DNA from: Paenibacillus rhizovicinus
Lineage (GTDB): Bacteria > Bacillota > Bacilli > Paenibacillales > Paenibacillaceae
Length of the DNA: 64,000 bases
NCBI RefSeq assembly: GCF_010365285.1
Contig: NZ_CP048286.1
Span: 5,117,501-5,181,500 of the forward strand
Reading direction: 5' to 3'
The position numbers were made by a program, and so were the translations under genes. The notes beneath the pieces are model-generated. The model worked only from the letters and a program-made list of their open reading frames with translations. It was not told where the DNA came from and ran no database searches. Each line of letters starts with the position of its first letter. The stretch's first letter is position 1. Shown one piece after another: positions 46,359 to 53,139 of the stretch.

Positions 46359-46646
46359 ATGCAGCAGATCGTGACGGAAATGATCGAGCATATGTCCCAT
46401 TCCCATGAACAGCTGTCGCGCATCCTGGAAGGTAAGCGCCATGTCGCCGTCAGAATGGCACAGCTCGTTCATTCGCTTCCGGATCAGCATCCCGGTTTCG
46501 GAGGCTTTGATGAATTGATGGACAATTCCAAGGCGGTGACGGGCAGCGTCGTCGCTTATTTGAACAGCATTGCCGAGCTGCAGGAATCGCTTGCGGTGAC
46601 CATATCGACGGTCATGAAGGAATTTGCGGTCGAGGACGAAGAGTAA
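46359..46646 (+). CDS. Small helical protein of the glycosylation operon (1)
   Basis: A 95-residue, largely alpha-helical, acidic-tailed protein with no signal peptide or known domain. Two amphipathic helices (about 1-45 and 55-90) are joined by a Pro/Gly-rich turn. AAGGAGG lies before ATG 46359. It is the first of four small genes at the end of the operon; its helix pattern (I-L-E in helix 1; Y-L-N-S-I-A-E-L-Q-E-S-L in helix 2) recalls the next two products, so they may be distant paralogues. Confidence 0.7.
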   Translation: MQQIVTEMIEHMSHSHEQLSRILEGKRHVAVRMAQLVHSLPDQHPGFGGFDELMDNSKAVTGSVVAYLNSIAELQESLAVTISTVMKEFAVEDEE

Positions 46647-46671
46647 GCGCGGTGGAAGGGAGCATCATTTC

Positions 46672-47010
46672 ATGAGTCGGGAAACGGCATATGTCAAAAT
46701 GCTGGACGCCTCCGCCAAGCTGCAGCTGAACGTGGCGATGATTTTGGAGGCGAAGGCGCTGGAGGCCGAGAAGGTGCGGTCGTGGATGATCAATCACGTG
46801 ACGCCGGACGCATTCGCCGATCAGCAGGATCACTTGAAGGCGACGCTGAGCGTACATGATCAAATGGTCGAAGTCATTGACGGGCTGACGAAGCTCAACA
46901 TGGGTTTGACGAATGTGCTGAAAGCCGCCCTGAATCATCACGAGAACGATTCGGGAGGCGGATTTGAAGGCATGCTCGGCGGCTCCTTCGACTTGGGGGA
47001 GAAAGAATAG
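46672..47010 (+). CDS. Small helical protein of the glycosylation operon (2)
   Basis: A 112-residue protein with two long helices (about 5-45 and 50-95) and a Gly-rich acidic tail. No family recognised. ATG 46672 follows GGAAGGGAG; in-frame codons upstream overlap the preceding gene and lack a site. Its stop TAG overlaps the GTG start of the next gene, which implies coupled translation. A structural or chaperone-like role in spore-layer assembly is possible but unproven. Confidence 0.7.
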   Translation: MSRETAYVKMLDASAKLQLNVAMILEAKALEAEKVRSWMINHVTPDAFADQQDHLKATLSVHDQMVEVIDGLTKLNMGLTNVLKAALNHHENDSGGGFEGMLGGSFDLGEKE

Positions 47011-47354
47011 TGGACCGGAAACGGCTGGAGCGCGAAGCACGCATCGCGCTGATCGGCGCGCTTTCCCGCAGCCAGACGGCAGTCGCCCGGATTCTGGAGA
47101 GTGTGGGAGACATGGCTCGGAACGACCCCGGCATGGCTATGTCCATTCAGCGCAATATGAAGTCGCTCGCAGCTATGCAGCAGACGCTCTCCGAGATGGT
47201 GCGCGCGATGGAGCGCCATCCGGCGCAGCGAAGAGCAGGGAAGCCGGCCTCCAAGCCGTGGCTGAACCTGCAAGCAACGACGGGCGGCAGCAATAAGCCG
47301 CCAGAGCGCAAAGGAGGAAACCGAAGTGGTCGCAGCAGCCGTAAGCATTTCTAA
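47010..47354 (+). CDS. Small helical protein with basic tail (3)
   Basis: A 114-residue protein starting at GTG 47010, which shares a base with the previous stop; GGGGGAGAAAG lies upstream. Residues 5-70 are helical (A-V-A-R-I-L-E-S-V-G and S-L-A-A-M-Q-Q-T-L-S-E-M), similar in pattern to the two preceding proteins; residues 72-114 form a Lys/Arg/Ser-rich tail like the arms of the local glycosyltransferases. Function unknown. Confidence 0.65.
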   Translation: MDRKRLEREARIALIGALSRSQTAVARILESVGDMARNDPGMAMSIQRNMKSLAAMQQTLSEMVRAMERHPAQRRAGKPASKPWLNLQATTGGSNKPPERKGGNRSGRSSRKHF

Positions 47355-47598
47355 GAGGCGCAAATCGGCGGGGTCGAAACGCAGAAGCAGCGCGAAGCCG
47401 CGGCAGCAGGGCAAACGGACCAAGTCCTCCCGCGGCAGCAAAGCCTCGCCGCGCAGGAAGCAGCGGAAACGCCAGCCGCAAAGCAACGCCGGCTACAACA
47501 AGGCTTTCGACGCTGCCTATAATCAGGGCTACAACCTCGGCTTTGCCAAAGGCTTCGAGGATGGCCACCAGATCGCGTACGAACAGCAGAACGGCTAG
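47326..47598 (+). CDS. Small protein made of a basic arm plus glycine-zipper motif (4)
   Basis: A 90-residue protein. Residues 1-53 are almost entirely Lys, Arg, Ser, Gln and Gly; residues 55-85 carry the motif A-Y-N-Q-G-Y-N-L-G-F-A-K-G-F-E-D-G, with glycine every fourth residue. The same arm-plus-motif lies at the N-terminus of nearby glycosyltransferases, so this looks like a stand-alone version of the tag. GTG 47326 follows AAGGAGG and overlaps the previous gene by 29 bases in another frame. It ends the operon, with a long hairpin just after. Confidence 0.7.
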   Translation: MVAAAVSISKRRKSAGSKRRSSAKPRQQGKRTKSSRGSKASPRRKQRKRQPQSNAGYNKAFDAAYNQGYNLGFAKGFEDGHQIAYEQQNG

Positions 47599-47600
47599 CA

Positions 47601-47647
47601 CGAAGAGCGGCCGGAGCATGGCAGGGGCATGCTCCGGCCGCTCTTCG
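47601..47647. terminator. Perfect 20-base-pair hairpin at the end of glycosylation operon 1
   Basis: CGAAGAGCGGCCGGAGCATG (47601-47620) pairs without mismatch with 47628-47647 around a 7-base loop. No T run follows, so it may be an atypical terminator or a 3' mRNA-stabilising hairpin. Confidence 0.6.
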
Positions 47648-47750
47648 CGTTGGAGGCGGAATGAATTGTACGACATAGTAGGCGTTATATAAACGGCGTG
47701 AGTAAGTTTGCGCGGTATCACGATAGGCTGCGCGTGACTGGAATCGTTGG

Positions 47751-47822
47751 ACAAGCCGCAAGCGACAAACCGCAAGCCGCAAGCGGCAAACGGCAGTCGG
47801 CAAGCGGCAGTCGGCAGGCGTA
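47751..47822. repeat. Degenerate short G/C/A tandem repeats
   Basis: A run of related 7-14-base units (GCCGCAAGC, GGCAAACGGCAGTC and similar). No gene is evident between 47599 and 47867. Confidence 0.5.
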
Positions 47823-47867
47823 TTCACCCCTATTTCCAAGCGTTCGACACCGCAAGCTTCTCCTCGT

Positions 47868-48875
47868 TTATCGATCCCAGATATTCACGATGGGCTGTCG
47901 GTTCTCGATCCTGGACCTGCTTTCCGCAATCCAATCGATAAACCATGGATTGTTCGAACCGCTGAAGGTTTCGTCGCCGTCCCAGTTTCGAAAGGAACCG
48001 ATGTATACGATGATTTCTCTCAGCCGCAGAAATAATGGCAGCTGCCGAACCCAATATTCGTCCAAGGCATGTTCAAGTTGATAGCCCTTCATGAACTGTT
48101 CCATGAACCGGCTGGCTTGTTCTTCCCGCAGCTCCAATCCATCGTCTCCGCCGTAGACATAGACCAAATAATACAATTGGACCGCGATGTCCTCTACGAA
48201 CCAGCTGTACTGGGCTTCGTCAAAGTCAAAAAGCGTCACTTCACCTTGATCATCGACCATGAAATTCCCCACGTTGATATCACCGTGAATGAGGCCATAG
48301 GCTTCATCGGTTTTCGGTAATCCGCGAATCGATTCGAGCAATTCGAAATAGCTGTCGCGAACGCCGGTTTGCGTTTCCGGCAGGAGATCGATATGCTGCA
48401 GAAACCAATTTTGTTCCCAATCATGTCTATGGATCGTTGGCATGACGGGCTGATAGGTACTCGATAGCGCGTGCAGCTTCCCTGTCAGCCGGCCGAGCCG
48501 TTCATACAGGGCGACGTCTTCCAGACACTCTGGATAATCCACTCTTCTTCCCGCAGCCCGCTCGAAAGCTGCGCAAATGTAATCGCCATGAGCCGAATGA
48601 ATCTGTTCCGTCCATTGACCGTTCTTAGAGCGGATCGGTTGTGAAACCGAAATCCCCTTGCCCGCAAGGTAGCGGATCCAGTCCAGCTCGCTCAGGACGA
48701 GAAGCTCGGTCCGGTTGGCGCTTGGCGTCAGACGCAGTATAAGGTCTTGTCCATCCTGCGCGTAGGCATAGACGAGATTTTGCAGTCCGCCGATGAACGT
48801 GGTTACGCTGGCGTTCGTGCCGTAAAGGCGACATGCATGTTCTAACGCTTCATTCGAGACTGCGAATTTGGACAT
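47868..48875 (-). CDS. Aminoglycoside phosphotransferase-family (kinase-like) protein
   Basis: A 335-residue kinase-fold protein of the APH/choline kinase group. It shows the loop I-G-G-L-Q-N-L-V-Y near 24, the catalytic H-G-D-I-N-V-G-N-F near 200, and the metal-binding D-F-D-E-A near 220. The substrate could be a small alcohol or amine; several homologues are annotated only as phosphotransferase enzyme family, and a few Bacillus relatives (CotS, YutH) are spore coat proteins. ATG 48875 lies nine bases after GGAGG; the 14 in-frame residues before it are probably not translated. Confidence 0.82.
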   Translation of the reverse strand: MSKFAVSNEALEHACRLYGTNASVTTFIGGLQNLVYAYAQDGQDLILRLTPSANRTELLVLSELDWIRYLAGKGISVSQPIRSKNGQWTEQIHSAHGDYICAAFERAAGRRVDYPECLEDVALYERLGRLTGKLHALSSTYQPVMPTIHRHDWEQNWFLQHIDLLPETQTGVRDSYFELLESIRGLPKTDEAYGLIHGDINVGNFMVDDQGEVTLFDFDEAQYSWFVEDIAVQLYYLVYVYGGDDGLELREEQASRFMEQFMKGYQLEHALDEYWVRQLPLFLRLREIIVYIGSFRNWDGDETFSGSNNPWFIDWIAESRSRIENRQPIVNIWDR

Positions 48876-49094
48876 GAGAAAAGGCCTCCGTTTCATAGGT
48901 TGATGTAAACAACGCAAATAAACCCTGCCGTGCAGGATCGAAAATAAACTGCGTTCTAGTTCCTCAACTTAATGACATTCGGGCCTGGTGAAATACGTGA
49001 GCCTCTTTCCTGCTAGTGAGTAAATACAGTGAAATCTTATCCAGATATTAGGCGGGTGTCAATCGGCTCGCTTCGAGCTTCGCTCGTCGACGTC

Positions 49095-49619
49095 TCATTC
49101 ACCGTAGGAGGAGGAAGCGGGAAGGAGCTCAAGAATGTCCAGGTTATCGCTGACCGTGATCATTTTGTCTGTGTATGCCCAGTTGCGGATGAGATGAGGC
49201 AGCTTGGTCAGATTATAGCTTTTATTCCACGCCAGCAGGTTGTGAATGCCCTCGAGCTTCTCGCGTTTCTTGCTCGGCACAGCGCCGGCTATGCGTTCTT
49301 CGTACCGCTTCCATATTCGCTCTTCTTGCACGGGCAGGGGCGTCATCAGCACGACGATTTTATCCGCGGCGGCAAAAATCGGCTCTACCCACGATCTGTA
49401 TACGCCTTCGGTGATCCACGCGTCGAGACTGATGATTTCGCCGAGCTGCCGGTTACGCTCGTCCTCGGGCGCTTGCACGCCGTATTCATTCGAACGATGA
49501 TCCCAGAAAATATCGTCCAAATCGTAGTGCGTGATATGGAGCTTCTGGCTGAGTAATGCAGCGATATAGGACTTGCCGCTGCCCGATCCGCCTATAATAT
49601 GGATTTTGATCGCAATCAC
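49095..49619 (-). CDS. P-loop adenylate-kinase-like small nucleotide kinase
   Basis: A 174-residue P-loop NTPase. Walker A is G-G-S-G-S-G-K-S near residues 10-17, followed by H-Y-D-L-D-D-I-F-W near 33-41, as in the topology-modulation (FlaR)-like or adenylate-kinase-like group. An Arg/Glu-rich lid region lies in the middle. Its substrate is unknown. The start is not clear: GTG 49619 overlaps its own GAGAGG site, and no ATG lies nearby. The in-frame codons further upstream come from a tandem repeat and are not part of the gene. Confidence 0.75.
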   Translation of the reverse strand: MIAIKIHIIGGSGSGKSYIAALLSQKLHITHYDLDDIFWDHRSNEYGVQAPEDERNRQLGEIISLDAWITEGVYRSWVEPIFAAADKIVVLMTPLPVQEERIWKRYEERIAGAVPSKKREKLEGIHNLLAWNKSYNLTKLPHLIRNWAYTDKMITVSDNLDILELLPASSSYGE

Positions 49620-49807
49620 CTCTCTATCCGGTATTATTCGCGAGCGGGTGCCGAGAACCTTTTTGGAATGAGATCGGAGAGGGAAAAGTTGCGCCAGTAA
49701 TTTGGTAGCGGAAAGAAAAGCGACTAGCCGTGGGACTGGCAGGTTTGCTGGCAGGATGGGCTGAAAAGCTGCCGGGATGAGAACTTTTGGTGTGGTCAGC
49801 GGGCAGT

Positions 49808-49988
49808 ACGGGCAGTACATGGCTCGAATTCGGCCGATAGTCCGCGATGTAATGTACTGGGTGCAGTACATGGCCTGAATTCGGCCGATTGTCCGCGATG
49901 TAGTGTACTGGGTGCAGTACATGGCTCGAAATTGGCCGAATGTCCGCGATGTAGTGTACTGGGTGCAGTACATGGCTCGAATTCGGTC
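49808..49988. repeat. 51-base tandem repeat, about three and a half copies
   Basis: Units start at 49815, 49866, 49917 and 49968 (exact 51-base spacing). Each runs from GTACATGG to ATGTACTGGGTGCA, so its ends form an inverted repeat (AGTACAT with ATGTACT) that could fold as a hairpin. It lies upstream of the P-loop kinase gene. From here to 50184 I see no gene, only a C-rich stretch with repeated CCAACGCG-like words. Confidence 0.88.
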
Positions 49989-50184
49989 AATCAGCGGGAA
50001 GAATCAGTCGAGAATCTGCTGAGGTGACAGCATTTTGAGCAGCCGCCCCGACAACGGGCCTGCCAACGCGCCGCCTCGGCCAACGCGATCGACTTCCATG
50101 CCGCTCCCGGGCCAGCCAGCGTGTCCCACCGAACGCGACCAACTCCCGCACCGCCGCGGCCAACGTAACCAACCTCTGCCCCCC

Positions 50185-50237
50185 AAAAAAAAGGCTTTCC
50201 CTCACCGCCGCGATCGACGGATAGGGAAAGCCTTTTT
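50185..50237 (-). terminator. Terminator of the YdjO-like gene
   Basis: AAAAAGGCTTTCCCT (plus strand) pairs with AGGGAAAGCCTTTTT; on the minus strand the stem is followed by eight T. Confidence 0.9.
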
Positions 50238-50260
50238 GCATGGTCAGCGAATAGCCTGTC

Positions 50261-50473
50261 TTATTGAAAGCCCCGTTTGGTGCCGTTCGTTAAGACCGGC
50301 AGGCTTTTGATGTCGCTCGTCATGCTGGAATGACAGATCGGACAGCTCGGAAACTCTCCGAACGAGAAGTCGTTTCTCATCCAGCAGGAGCAGCTTTCGT
50401 TCGTGCATGTCCAGATAGGGGTCTCTTCTTCGGGAATGGGTTCCACTTGTTTCTTAGAGAAATGAATGATCAA
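50261..50473 (-). CDS. ydjO: YdjO-like cold-inducible zinc-finger-type small protein
   Basis: A 70-residue protein with two Cys pairs (C-T-N-E-S-C-S-C near 23-30 and C-P-I-C near 44-47), a likely zinc ribbon, and the end L-P-V-L-T-N. This matches the YdjO family of Bacillus, reported as cold-inducible and of unknown role. The start is unusual: TTG 50473 lies only two bases after AAGGAGGG, while an ATT two codons later has ideal spacing, so an ATT start is possible. It is a single-gene unit with its own terminator. Confidence 0.78.
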   Translation of the reverse strand: MIIHFSKKQVEPIPEEETPIWTCTNESCSCWMRNDFSFGEFPSCPICHSSMTSDIKSLPVLTNGTKRGFQ

Positions 50474-50704
50474 GCCCTCCTTCGCTCACTTTAACCTCTT
50501 ATAATATGTGATCGCACTCCCAGAATTATACTACTTTTTTGAAATCACGGGTGGTTTTCCGCGTTCATTTTAATAATTTCCGAATATGGGCGTTGTCCGC
50601 TGCCATGTACGTTCGCCTTGGGGGTCATCAGCCAATTTTAATTCCCGCGCGGACAAGTGACCAAGAGCCTTGCCTGTCATTCGCATATATATGGTGACAG
50701 AAGA

Positions 50705-51820
50705 ATGATAATCCCAGGGGTGGCGACTGTGCAGACAAAGGAACAACGGAACGCCAAGGCGGCAGCGGCGGGATTCGCGTCAGGTTATGAGAATGGTTTG
50801 CGGGACGGCGCCTGCGAATATTTGTACCGGCTTATGCAGCCGGCGGCACCGACGAAGAGAGACTGCTGCGTGCTGTATATTCCGCAGGGCTTCGAGGGCA
50901 TCGACCAGGGCGTCATCGAAGCGCTGCGGCTGATTGTCCGCGAGGTCTATGTCGCGGATGCCGCGCGGATGGCGGAACAGGCTGCGCTCATTCGGCCGGA
51001 CTGGGTGCTGGTGTTGAACGGGCTTCATGTTTTTCCGGCGAATCATCTGGAACAGGTCGATGCCGTTCGTTCACTCGGGATACGGACGGCTATTTGGTTT
51101 GCCGACGACCCTTATGTCACGGCGGATACGATGTACATCGCGCCGCGCTACGACGTTGTACTGACGCACGAGCTGAGCACGATTCAGATGTACCGGGAAC
51201 GGGGCTGCGCGAACGTGATCTATATGCCGCTGGCCGTCGATCACAACCGATTCAAACCGAAGAAGGTCGAGGAACGCTACCGCAGCGACGTCTGTTTCAT
51301 CGGCCAGGCGTTCTGGAACCGGGTGGAGATGTTCGATGCGCTCGCGCCGTTTCTGAATACGCGCAAGGTGTTCATCGCAGGCGGACTATGGGAACGCATG
51401 AAAAATTTCAAAACGTTGCAGCGCTTCGTCCGGCAAGGCTGGCTGCCCGTCGACGATTCCATCAACTATTACAACGGCGCGCGCATCGTCATTAATTTGC
51501 ACCGGACGACCGAAGTGGGCAAGGACAACAAGAACGTGCTGAATTTGCCGGGGCGCTCGATCAACCCGCGGACGTACGAAATTTCGGCTTGCGGCACGCT
51601 TCAGCTGACGGACTGCCGCGAGGATCTGACGCAATATTACACGCCGGGATCGGATATCGAAACGTATGCCGACGCGGCCGAGCTGAAGGCCAAACTCGAG
51701 TATTACTTGGGACACGAGAACGAACGAAGGAGCATCGCGCTGCGGGGACTTAAACGCACGCTGGCCGAGCATACGTACGTACACCGGCTGCAGCAGATCG
51801 CGGAGGTGCTGGGATGGTGA
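50705..51820 (+). CDS. CgeB-like glycosyltransferase with glycine-zipper motif (1)
   Basis: 371 residues. Near residue 20 it has A-G-F-A-S-G-Y-E-N-G-L-R-D-G, the glycine-every-four motif shared in this region. The rest is a GT-B-type transferase of the CgeB/spore maturation group: a D-D-P-Y segment near 135, D-V-C-F-I-G-Q-A-F near 197, and R-T-Y-E-I-S-A-C-G-T near 291 with C-terminal D-I-E-T-Y. B. subtilis CgeB glycosylates the spore crust. The start is uncertain: ATG 50705 has a poor site, GTG 50729 a better one (AGGGG). It begins operon 2; the next gene overlaps by 7 bases. Confidence 0.83.
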   Translation: MIIPGVATVQTKEQRNAKAAAAGFASGYENGLRDGACEYLYRLMQPAAPTKRDCCVLYIPQGFEGIDQGVIEALRLIVREVYVADAARMAEQAALIRPDWVLVLNGLHVFPANHLEQVDAVRSLGIRTAIWFADDPYVTADTMYIAPRYDVVLTHELSTIQMYRERGCANVIYMPLAVDHNRFKPKKVEERYRSDVCFIGQAFWNRVEMFDALAPFLNTRKVFIAGGLWERMKNFKTLQRFVRQGWLPVDDSINYYNGARIVINLHRTTEVGKDNKNVLNLPGRSINPRTYEISACGTLQLTDCREDLTQYYTPGSDIETYADAAELKAKLEYYLGHENERRSIALRGLKRTLAEHTYVHRLQQIAEVLGW

Positions 51821-52998
51821 CGCGCGCGCGCATGCGGCTGCTGAAGCCGACCGAAGGGAGGAGAAAGGCCATGAGAAAAATGCGGGCAAGGCGCGGCAGA
51901 GCCGTACGCAAACCAAGAACGAACCGGGGACACGCCGCAGGCTTCCGGATGGGCTGGGAGCATGGGCATTGGTTCGGACGCTGCGAAGCCGCTCTTCAAG
52001 GGATCGCGGTACCGCCATCGCCCATGAAGCAGGTGCATGTGCTGTTCGTCGCGACGGGGAAGGGCTTTCCTTACTCGCCGCTCGATATCGCCATCGCCGA
52101 TGCATTCCGCGGCCAGGTCGGGCAGTTGACGATCACGGACACGAAGCAGCCCGTCGCCGAGCTCGCCTTGCGGATTCGGCCGGACATCGTCCTCGTGCTT
52201 GACGGCCTGGAATTCGACGTCGCTCAGGTCGACCGCATGCGGGAAGCGGGCATCCGCACGGCCATCTGGTTCACGGATGATCCGTATTATACGGACATTA
52301 CCTCCAAGCTGGCACCGCATTACGACGTCATCTTCACGCTGGAGCTGGTCTGCGTCGAGTATTACCGCGGGCTTGGGTGTCCGAACGTGCACTATTTGCC
52401 CCTTGGCGCGGATCCCGCGTCGTTCCGGCCCCGCAACCCGGAGCGCTCGCAGCGCCACGAGATTTGTTTCATCGGTTCCGCCTATTGGAAGCGGGTAGAG
52501 TTCTTCGATCAGGTGACGTCGTTCCTGGCCACCAAAGACACGCATATTTCCGGCATCTGGTGGGAGCGGCTTAAGCGGTACCATCTGCTGTCGGGCAAAA
52601 TCGAGCTCGGCCGCTGGATGGGCCCGATGGAAACCGCCAATATGTACAACGGCGCCAAAATCGTCATCAATATGCATCGTTCCCATAACGACGATACGTT
52701 CAACAACAACACCGCCGGCATTCCCGCGGTTTCGCCCAACCCCCGCACCTTCGAAATCGCCGGCTGCGCAACGCTTCAGCTGACGGATTTCCGGGAGGAC
52801 CTGGCTTCCTTTTACACGCCCGGCTATGACATTGTCACCTATGCTTCCCCGCAAGAAATGATAGAGAAAATCCACTATTACCTGAACCACGAAGAGGAAC
52901 GGCAGACGATCGCGATGCGCGGCATGCTGAGGACGATGCGGGAGCATACGTACGGGAAACGGATCGAGTGCCTGCTTGGACTGCTGTTTCCGGGATGA
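51814..52998 (+). CDS. CgeB-like glycosyltransferase with basic arm and glycine-zipper motif (2)
   Basis: 394 residues. A very basic arm (residues 1-37) is followed by A-G-F-R-M-G-W-E-H-G-H-W-F-G near 42-55, then a CgeB-type transferase paralogous to the preceding protein: F-T-D-D-P-Y-Y near 152, E-I-C-F-I-G-S-A-Y-W-K-R near 216, N-P-R-T-F-E-I-A-G-C near 308. The two paralogues probably transfer sugars to the same or successive positions of a spore-surface glycan. ATG 51814 lies seven bases after GGAGG. Confidence 0.85.
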   Translation: MVTRARMRLLKPTEGRRKAMRKMRARRGRAVRKPRTNRGHAAGFRMGWEHGHWFGRCEAALQGIAVPPSPMKQVHVLFVATGKGFPYSPLDIAIADAFRGQVGQLTITDTKQPVAELALRIRPDIVLVLDGLEFDVAQVDRMREAGIRTAIWFTDDPYYTDITSKLAPHYDVIFTLELVCVEYYRGLGCPNVHYLPLGADPASFRPRNPERSQRHEICFIGSAYWKRVEFFDQVTSFLATKDTHISGIWWERLKRYHLLSGKIELGRWMGPMETANMYNGAKIVINMHRSHNDDTFNNNTAGIPAVSPNPRTFEIAGCATLQLTDFREDLASFYTPGYDIVTYASPQEMIEKIHYYLNHEEERQTIAMRGMLRTMREHTYGKRIECLLGLLFPG

Positions 52999-53139
52999 TT
53001 GCCTGTCCGGGATTGCTGTACGGCCGGGCTGGACCGCATTTTGTGCGTTTGCTGGCGGTTCAAATGTCGTGCCGCGTCAACGGCCTTTCAAATACTATAT
53101 TAAAACTAGGATTAAAGAGTAGAGCGATAAGGGACGGAG

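Noticed and set aside
47868-48875. Aminoglycoside resistance gene
   Set aside because: Only the general kinase fold is supported; nothing identifies an antibiotic substrate and the context gives no resistance genes.
49808-49988. CRISPR or N-terminal extension of the P-loop kinase gene
   Set aside because: The units abut with no spacers; the in-frame extension would translate the tandem repeat and lies outside the kinase fold.
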